Below, in pieces: positions 10,001 to 28,146 of a stretch of DNA of 28,146 bases; within the stretch, counting starts at the first letter, position 1; each line of letters opens with the position of its first letter. The position numbers and the translations under genes are program-made. Under the pieces are notes generated by a model. The model did not search any database. It was not told the DNA's origin and worked only from the letters and a program-made list of their open reading frames with translations. The DNA comes from Collodictyon triciliatum (lineage: Eukaryota; CRuMs), in assembly GCA_043381765.1 (NCBI GenBank), contig JBHJMP010000983.1, positions 1 to 28,146 of the forward strand. Direction: 5' to 3'.

Positions 10001-10991
10001 TAACGTGAGATTATTTTTTTTCGTATATTAAAAGTGAATTTGTTGATTCAAGGGTAAAGATTAATACAAAAATAGGAAAGAAAATAGACGAACTGGAGGG
10101 TCGAAATGGAGGAGCTCGACTCAGTTTGAAGCTCAATTCTTGGTGTCGAGTAATTATTTCATGGACTTCATTAGGTCTCAGCCATCGATTCCTGGCCTCA
10201 ATTACCGCTCTATATGCAACCTGGTGATTGAAGTTTAAATCTGCTACATCCCCGGTAGGTATTGATTCAAGAAGCGAAATAGAAGCAGCTGAGAATGAAA
10301 TGATTATCAGTTCAGAAATTTAAGTCACGCAAATTACAATATCATATCGACATCGAACATCATATGCAATTTTAAATAAAAAAAATTATGTTAATTATAA
10401 ACAATTAATAAGCTACTTTCTGAGGAACGGGGGTTGTCCACTCCTGGGATTTCGAGTGCTGAGTCAGGTATGTCTTCGTAACCTGTGTAAAATTTGATTC
10501 ATCGCGGGTTGAAAATATAATGACAGGAACACCAAATCGATCATGATTAAGAGGGTGATTTAACCCAATAAAATCAAGAGAAACGGAAGCTGAGATTATG
10601 TCACCCTAAGGTGAAACAAATAGGTTTTTTTCTGGGGAAATAGTTTCAAACACTCTTATTTGTTTGGCTGGTGTATTCTATTTTCACCCGACAAAATTCT
10701 GGAATGCATAATCAAAAGGAAAAACTATGAAATTGATAAAATAAAAATAACTCAATTACCCAATTGCTGTTGTCGATTTGGTCTCGGTTTAACTGAAGAT
10801 GTTGTGGGTGCTACGCTTATTGGAGGAGTTTCAACGGGAGATGAAGAAATATGCAACGACTGCTTCTGTGTATGAGAGGCCGTTGAAGAAATTCCAGAAT
10901 GGAAGCTTTTGTCCGTTCGGTGGTCTCTATGCGAGTAAGTAGGATAATCTGGAGCTATTTGATGGTTTGGTAATGAATCTCGAGATTCCAT
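6759..10991 (-). CDS. CAMTA: Calmodulin-binding transcription activator (CAMTA), about 13 exons
   Basis: Nuclear transcription factor family that binds CGCG-type DNA through CG-1 and is controlled by Ca2+/calmodulin. Exons: 10991-10760, 10482-10417, 10288-10094, 9980-9865, 9741-9458, 9355-9234, 9123-8932, 8836-8681, 8527-8117, 8027-7898, 7765-7523, 7362-7184, 7012-6759 (2580 nt, 859 residues plus stop). All junctions are GT-AG and keep phase. The ATG at 10991 sits in ACCATGG, an ideal initiation context. Domain order: polar N-terminus 1-115, CG-1 about 120-245, Ser/Gln-rich linker, TIG/IPT about 455-540, ankyrin repeats about 645-740, IQ about 785-800, basic then His/Gln-rich tail. This is the standard CAMTA order, somewhat shorter than typical plant members (about 1000). 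The exon 6 donor is least certain: one at 9233 (GTAATT) leaves a 110-base intron, while the other (after 9168) would leave only 44 bases. Exon 13 rests on the IQ frame. Confidence 0.93.
7184..8027 (-). other. Ankyrin repeats of CAMTA (exons 10-12)
   Basis: Exon 10 gives an alpha-helical lead-in (QHLTNQQLVLKFV). Exon 11 gives two ankyrin units beginning GFTLLHYACMF and GMTSLHWAVVVGSENLVLLL, followed by NSGANPVIK. Exon 12 completes a third unit beginning GSTPAKLAQSRGNHDIYQLL. The junction from exon 11 to 12 (AA then G) makes the Lys of VIKDSSG. The rest of exon 12 is Pro/Gln/Ser-rich. Ankyrin units in CAMTAs serve protein-protein contacts. Confidence 0.9.
8117..8527 (-). other. TIG/IPT domain of CAMTA (exon 9)
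   Basis: One 411-base exon, entered by the acceptor ATCCTACAG. It begins with a TPTIVDFAPSW motif and continues KLLVIVTSIP, then CSISVYFGDISVPA and AIRCVSPSF. This is the immunoglobulin-like TIG fold as found in CAMTAs (compare the family pattern DFSPEW, then VLV, then VLF, then LRC-P). In the family it contributes to dimerisation and non-specific DNA contact. The rest of the exon is polar linker. Confidence 0.9.
9458..10288 (-). other. CG-1 DNA-binding domain of CAMTA (exons 3-5)
   Basis: Joined across three exons the protein reads the CG-1 hallmarks in order: RNRWLRPNEV in exon 3, GTVYLFDKNQVKYFRRDGY then WKKKKDGKAIRENHERLK in exon 4, and an ygED-type stretch then LQRRMYWLIDF and VVLVHYF in exon 5. 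The codon split after the CCC TCC pair of exon 3 is completed exactly by the first two bases of exon 4, and exon 4 ends in phase 0 after the HERLK codons. All conserved blocks of the domain are present, so it should bind DNA. Known CG-1 proteins recognise vCGCGb sites. Confidence 0.95.
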
Positions 10992-11090
10992 GGTCTCCGT
11001 TTTGTTCTCAAGCAGAGAGGATTCGAATCCGATGCTATCGTGCCTACATTGGATAGATTCCTCTTTTGCGTAAATAAATTATGGACATAT
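10992..11090 (-). promoter_or_regulatory. 5' leader of CAMTA with a 12-bp palindrome
   Basis: Upstream of the ATG the frame stays open to a TAA near 11080, so the leader could also be coding or spliced. GGATTCGAATCC at 11019-11030 is a perfect 12-bp palindrome about 28 bases upstream of the start codon. No TATA box can be told apart from the AT-rich background. Confidence 0.3.
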
Positions 11091-11932
11091 GGCCAATTCT
11101 ATTTGTAAAAAAAAATATGTAAATTTCATAGATTATTTTATTAAACACTTTATTTTCTGATAAGATGTGAGAAAAGTGCTGCATTTTTGAAGTCGGTGTA
11201 TCAACATGGGATTGTTATGCATATGATTCGATACGAAAACATGGAAAAAAGTGTCTTTAAAATCAATAGGATTTTTTTAAGCATATGATACTTTAAATTT
11301 ATGATTGAAAATGAAATAAAGGCGCATATGACCCTTTAAACTCTAAAAAAATATATATTTTTTTAATGAATTCTGAAATCAGACGACTCTTATGATTCCA
11401 TAAAAAAATTAGAAAATTTAATTGGCAAATTAGATTTATGTAAGGTAGCTCAGTCTTGTATCATATCATTCTTTATAATACTTTCAAATTAAAAGCAAAA
11501 TAATGACATTCGCAAATGACAAATAAATGTAGAGTCTATGCTTTTACTATATTTCCTGTGAGTATATCATGTTTTCCGTCTCAAATCATGCGGTCGTTGG
11601 GAATATATGTTCCTGTTGCCTGTGCACGAATGATGATACAATTTTTGACTGAGGGTATCATGTATTTGCATAAGGTAGGGCTCAGTAAAAGGTTTCCAAC
11701 CGGCTGTGCCATCAATACAGCATTGTGTCGGTTGGGTTTGGGCTGGGTTGGGGTTGGGGCCGAGACTCAATCAAAGCGTTGGGTGGATTTGTATCAACAC
11801 ACATACGATAGAATCATTTTAAATAGCTTGTGACTGTTTGCTAAGTGTGCCGATTTCTATTATTTTCTTTTGCCATAAAATCAGCAATTATAATTTTAAG
11901 AATTAAAAATATATCGCATTTGAAACACCGTT
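11091..11932. other. Intergenic, no supported gene
   Basis: About 0.84 kb. AT-rich to about 11500, then a slightly more GC-rich patch (11560-11790) with overlapping open frames on both strands. Neither frame has a domain, a good start context or splice partners. It probably contains the distal promoter of CAMTA. Confidence 0.5.
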
Positions 11933-13118
11933 TCATTGTGTCGATTCAAAAGATAGAAAAGCAAACACAGACGAATAGGTAATCAACAAGTTTACAAACA
12001 AAAAAATTAGCCAAATAACACGTATATAGATTTTAAACGAAACGTTTTTTCTATCTTTTCTCTTTTCGTTTTTTTCTTTCTTTTTCTCTTTTCTCTTCTT
12101 TGTGTTTGCTCGATGCTTTTTGTTGTTTGAGGCAACAAGACGGTCTTCGTCCCTCACATTCTCCACAGACGCGACTGGACAGATTCGTACGAAGCAAAAT
12201 ATTCGATGAAAACATATGGAAACGGAAATATTGTTCGAGTCCACAACCGCGTCAAAAGCGCGTTCTTGTTGGGAAGTCAAGGGTGGAGTGAGCATGTCGT
12301 ACGCGGCAAATACCTTGTCGTTAAATCTTGCTGCCACGAATCCTTGTATGAGTTGTACGGTTAGAACCTTGCGGGTGCGATACGTGTTTGATTTTTGGTT
12401 TTTGCGGGCGAGGTTCGGTTTTGAGACATGTCCGCACGCGGTAAACAAGACATCATATAACTCAACTACAAGCAAAGGCAAAACATCATCAATAGATGAA
12501 TCCCACCTTGTGACCAAACACGCTGTCGATGCTGATGTACGCGTCAATTGAAGCGTCCAGACGCGTTGTTGTGTCCTCCCCGCGTGATTTAATACCATCT
12601 TCATGGGACTTGCCTTGGTCATCCACGCGGTCGACGTCTGTAGTATCTGATTGACCAATCATACTCGACCCACGGGCTTGGCCTATAAGTGTGTCGGCAT
12701 GCATGAGATAAAGCAGGTGGAATATGTCCACAAGCGTGGGCGGGCAATCTTTGACTCTCTCTCTCTGTCTGGATGCTGGCTTTCTCTCTCCTATGTGTTG
12801 CATAATCTCGCTTAACCCTGGTGATGTGTAACAATCGTTTGATCTTTTGGTGAAAAATCCAGACTCGTTATCGGTAGTTGATTGTATATCCCCTTCAGTA
12901 TATGTGTATATGTTTGTGTGAGTCTTTGAAACACACGAGTTTTGGCACATAGTGCTTTTGATTGAGTTATGAAATGTGATCGTCTCAAAGAATGTGGAAT
13001 GATTGAAGTAAAAGAATACATCGGCCAACCAGGAATGAAACAAAGACATATACTCATCTTTGGGTCGGATATGACAAGAAAGACTCACTATGTGGTTGCA
13101 AAAATAAAGCCTCAGCAA
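11933..13118 (-). CDS. Possible unidentified gene, minus strand, overlapping long open frames
   Basis: Two long minus-strand frames overlap here: 12658-11933 and 13118-12489. The stretch from about 12100 to 12830 has clearly higher GC than its surroundings, which in this window goes with exons. The upper frame ends in an acidic, Asp/Ser/Thr-rich stretch; the lower reads VLTVQLIQGFVAARFNDKVF, then a Lys/Glu-rich tail and a hydrophobic end that look like chance translation of a pyrimidine tract. A donor (CACAAG before GTGGGA) and a good acceptor (TTTGCTTGTAG) lie only about 40 bases apart, shorter than any intron I trust here, and their phases do not agree. I recognise no family. It could instead be a regulatory region, since eight vCGCGb motifs fall inside it. 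Confidence 0.25.
12049..12103. repeat. Pyrimidine-rich tract
   Basis: About 55 bases of almost pure C and T on the plus strand. On the minus strand it translates to a Lys/Glu/Arg run, so it is low-complexity sequence rather than evidence for a protein. Confidence 0.6.
12247..12630. promoter_or_regulatory. Cluster of vCGCGb (CG-1/CAMTA-type) motifs
   Basis: Eight copies of (A/C/G)CGCG(C/G/T) lie within 384 bases: CCGCGT at 12247, GCGCGT at 12258, ACGCGG at 12301 and 12436, ACGCGT near 12539 and at 12561, CCGCGT at 12580, ACGCGG at 12625. Elsewhere in the 28-kb window I found only about five or six more. vCGCGb is the established binding site of CG-1-domain proteins, and the CAMTA gene starts about 1.3 kb away. 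Use as a regulatory element is inference; a GC-rich exon could also give such a cluster. Confidence 0.4.
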
Positions 13119-13907
13119 TACTCACCCCCTCCTCTTTTCCTCGAAAAAATTGTAAATGGGATTGAAAGCCTTGATTGTTGACAAGTCGTGAAGCTCAATC
13201 TTCACTGAAATATGATACGACAAGATTTCCATATGTTTATGAGATATACAAAACATCATCTCCTATTTGTGCGGATATTTTGCCAGTGTCTGGAACATTT
13301 CATTCTTGTTTGCACCAAGCATCAGTGCTACTTCGTCAAGGCCTGCTTTGCTTTAAACAAACAATCTCGACCAAGAATGAAATCGTCGGTTCTAATCGAG
13401 CATGACTGAATTCACGGTAATGAATAAAAATGCTTTTCTCTCGCATCATTCACCCATTTCCCGAGCCGCGCACCATTTCAAAGAGCGATGCAGGCCCACA
13501 AACTTGCTTGACATCCTTCGATTCCGTGGCAATCGTCTGGTGTTGAACGAGGCCATCATCTCTCAGCGCTGTACCGCGAGACAATCCCCATTAGGGATTG
13601 GGCAGGAAGCCGGGGGTCGGTGTCAGCTGACTGGATTGCATTTATGGGGCTTTGCTTCGGCTCTTATTTGGTGCTTTTGCCAGTTAGTAGTAATATTATA
13701 TAGGGCCGAAAAGGACAGTATTCGTTGTTCCTATTCTGGAGCTTACGTTTATTGTGTCTTGCGTTGCCTGTCTACACAGTGTGGTGTCTGATGAGGGCAG
13801 GATTGTGTTTGGTTTAAGACGCAAAAGCCCCAAAAATCGTCTCTTTGTGGGATTATCAGGATGTGGAAGAGAGCCTGAAGCCAAATAGAAGGGATTTAGT
13901 ATGCTCA
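13119..13907. other. Unassigned block with higher GC, open frames on both strands
   Basis: 13450-13670 has about even base composition, unlike the flanks, and stays open on the plus strand for 129 codons (13402-13791) while the minus strand also offers open stretches. I see no domain, signal peptide or convincing splice pair. A donor-like GTAATG follows ATTCACG near 13417 on the plus strand. It may be an exon of an unknown gene or a promoter region. Confidence 0.3.
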
Positions 13908-26280
<12,373 letters not shown>

Positions 26281-26845
26281 TTAACTCTTGAAAGGATATC
26301 ATGACAGTATAATTATCAATAGCAGGCGAATGGTGACATATACATGGAGGGCGGCTGCGGTTAAAAGGATACTTTGGTTGTGATCGAACAAATGCGCCTG
26401 GGTTCCTGTCTGGAAACAGAGTCAGAAGAAACCTGCGAGGGTTAGCAGTAGGCACTGTATGTCACTCCGTCTTTGTACTGCTCCCTTCTCGGTCTATAGA
26501 TTTTTTTAATTTTTTTTTTTTTTTGTAAGGGGTTGGGTCGCATGCCAAGAGACTCTTGATTATCTATGACTCAGTAATTACTCCCTTTTCGTTCATCTCA
26601 TGTTTCGACTAGAGAATAAACATACTACGAGAAGGCGATGGGTAAAAGACCACATCTGACGTGCGTGTTATAAAAGAGCGTAAGACAGGAGAGAAGCAAA
26701 GTGGTTGAGACATTTTCATATGAAATTAGAATAGGAGCAGCGACCAACTTCTGAGTCTGACTGCAAGGATTGGAGAGGTCTTTGAGCAAAGAAACAAACA
26801 CAACGCGGCGGTTTCCGGCTGTTTGGTTGATACTCGGAGCATCCT
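26281..26845. other. 5' flank of the cyclase gene
   Basis: Probable promoter and leader region of the minus-strand cyclase gene. A minus-strand frame (26455-26246) overlaps the start, but its apparent first codon is GTG and it has no domain. A run of T near 26505-26525 precedes a plain AT-rich stretch. No regulatory motif can be defended. Confidence 0.45.
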
Positions 26846-26930
26846 TTCTTTCTTTGTTCTTCTGGGTCTTTATTTCTTTTCTTTCCTTTTCTTTCTCTTT
26901 TTTTATTATTATTCTTCTTCTTTTTTTAGC
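26846..26930. repeat. Long pyrimidine tract followed by AG, plus strand
   Basis: About 85 bases, nearly all C and T on the plus strand, ending TTTTTTTAG. It looks like a plus-strand 3' splice site. It is followed by a patch of higher GC (26935-27060) that is open on the plus strand (PEEASHIGSALRLRRKGLLI onward, to a TAA at 27061-27063) and also on the minus strand. No partner donor or domain is recognised. Confidence 0.5.
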
Positions 26931-28146
26931 TCCTGAAGAAGCCAGCCACATAGGCAGTGCGCTTCGACTCCGGCGCAAAGGGCTTTTGATCTCATTGCCC
27001 GCCAAGCGCATGGAAAAGCCCGTTGGTTTGGGAATATGGGCCCCACGAATCTGGAAAATATAAACTATGCTCCAATGTCGACCCAAAAGATGCTCCGAGC
27101 GCCGACCAAAGGGCTGTAACATGATTCAAATAATGTCAACAAGTCACTGTGGTGTTGCGCTGTGCTTGTCCTGGGTTATGTATTGTCTCTGATGATGTTA
27201 TTACATCGCTTGCCACAAGTGCAGGTTCTCTGTGGAGAGTTCTCGGAATAACGACTCTGATATTGAATTGTTGTATAATGAGGAGTGATTCAAGGGAAAG
27301 CCCGTAGGTCATGATATTTATTGCCAGAACTGCGTCATACGCTTTCTAATGGCTGCAAAAGCTGAAGCTGAATCCTGCTATAACTTGCGGGTTCTGCAGC
27401 AACAAAACCATGAGCGAATAATCGAAGTGGTGTTGCAGAGGAATGTTTTTTTTTTCTATTGCGCTTTAAGTTGTTGGAAGGAAAGTCATATTCTGTGGTT
27501 TTCGGTCTGGAGACATACACGGCACAGGGTATTTTTACAAAACTGAATAGCGTGATGTTCTTTTCCTCTAGAGTTCTGTGCATGAGAGGAAACCACCATT
27601 ATATTTATTTGCACACATACTGGGAGTTTGCAAACAATCCATAGATTACAGCGCATGCACATTAGAACTACCAGATAAGTACATTACGAGACGATTTGTA
27701 TTTTGAGTTGGTTGAGAGTATACAATTAAGACAAGAATTCGGCTTTGATTAAAGGGAAAGGGACAAGAAGAGTCCGGTTTAACAATCCCTGTGAGAAGAG
27801 ACATGTGGAAAAAAGCTGAGAAAGATATTAAACCTTGCCTTGTATCTCTCATGTAAGCACAAGACCCAGGCTACAGGCCAAAGCGCAGGATGCAATTCCT
27901 GACTATCGACTACTTCTCCGCCACCCGGCCACCAAGTAGTGTCCATGCAAACAATGGCTAGCAACCAAAGCCAACATCTTTACCATCCTGCACAAAAATC
28001 GAAAGGAAGAATAAAGAAGAATAAAAAAAAGTCAAGTTCAACGGTCAACTTAGTAATTGAAATAGCGCGTATAATTGAAACCATGCTAATACACTCGAAC
28101 CAATTATAATTATTATTACTTCTCTTCATTTATATACAATCACGGA
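26931..28146. other. Unassigned end of the window, possible exons of an unknown gene
   Basis: Patches of higher GC at 26935-27120, 27340-27430 and 27830-27960 alternate with AT-rich DNA, the pattern of exons and introns seen in the two intron-rich genes. A plus-strand ATG at 27349 opens MAAKAEAESCYNLRVLQQQN; a minus-strand frame at 27964-27832 reads CMDTTWWPGGGEVV and ends at a donor-like GCAAG before GTTTAA. I recognise neither, and could not assemble a phase-consistent model on either strand. From 28000 the DNA is AT-rich and empty. Confidence 0.3.

Noticed and set aside
11015-11035. GGATTCGAATCC as a tRNA T-loop
   Set aside because: It is a plain palindrome in the CAMTA leader; no cloverleaf can be folded around it.

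Overview
This is nuclear DNA of a eukaryote, AT-rich in its non-coding parts. Two of the three recognisable genes only make sense as many short exons (GT-AG introns, mostly 75-310 bp) whose phases I could join by eye. No bacterial gene order, RNA gene, CRISPR array or transposon was found. A WD40/Cys-rich/multi-membrane protein, a CAMTA transcription factor and a soluble-adenylyl-cyclase-type enzyme, together with many pure microsatellites, suggest a unicellular protist. A foraminiferan or other rhizarian of the Reticulomyxa type is my guess, but the species cannot be proved from this window.

Layout: all three recognised genes lie on the minus strand, head to tail. (1) 532-4566: one uninterrupted exon of about 4 kb encoding seven WD40 repeats, about 25 Cys-rich (ephrin-receptor-like/GCC2_GCC3) repeats and a C-terminal bundle of about eight membrane helices. 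Its first exon or exons are missing or lie just upstream. A 47-bp tandem duplication covers its stop codon. (2) 6759-10991: a complete calmodulin-binding transcription activator (CAMTA) in about 13 exons: CG-1 DNA-binding domain, TIG/IPT domain, ankyrin repeats, one clear IQ motif and a His-rich tail, about 859 residues. (3) 14688-26280: a very large gene of about 42 exons and about 2095 residues. It encodes a class III cyclase of the soluble adenylyl cyclase (ADCY10) type: Ser-rich N-terminus, C1 and C2 cyclase domains, a P-loop NTPase carrying an insert of roughly 250 residues, and a long TPR-like C-terminus.

Between them: 4625-6758 is AT-rich with nothing convincing. 10992-14687 holds an unassigned region of higher GC (about 12.1-13.8 kb) with long open frames and a dense cluster of vCGCGb motifs, the class of site bound by CG-1 domains, followed by an (ACT)n microsatellite. 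26281-28146 holds further unassigned blocks of higher GC. Three long microsatellites of different unit (ATA, CAA, TTTTG) sit in introns of the cyclase gene.

How they may work together: the cyclase would make cAMP and CAMTA would read Ca2+/calmodulin in the nucleus. The cyclase carries several Arg-Arg-x-Ser type motifs, which fits feedback by a cAMP-dependent kinase. Adjacency alone does not prove a functional link. Exon coordinates below come from reading splice consensus plus reading-frame phase and homology from memory; no alignment or transcript data were available.
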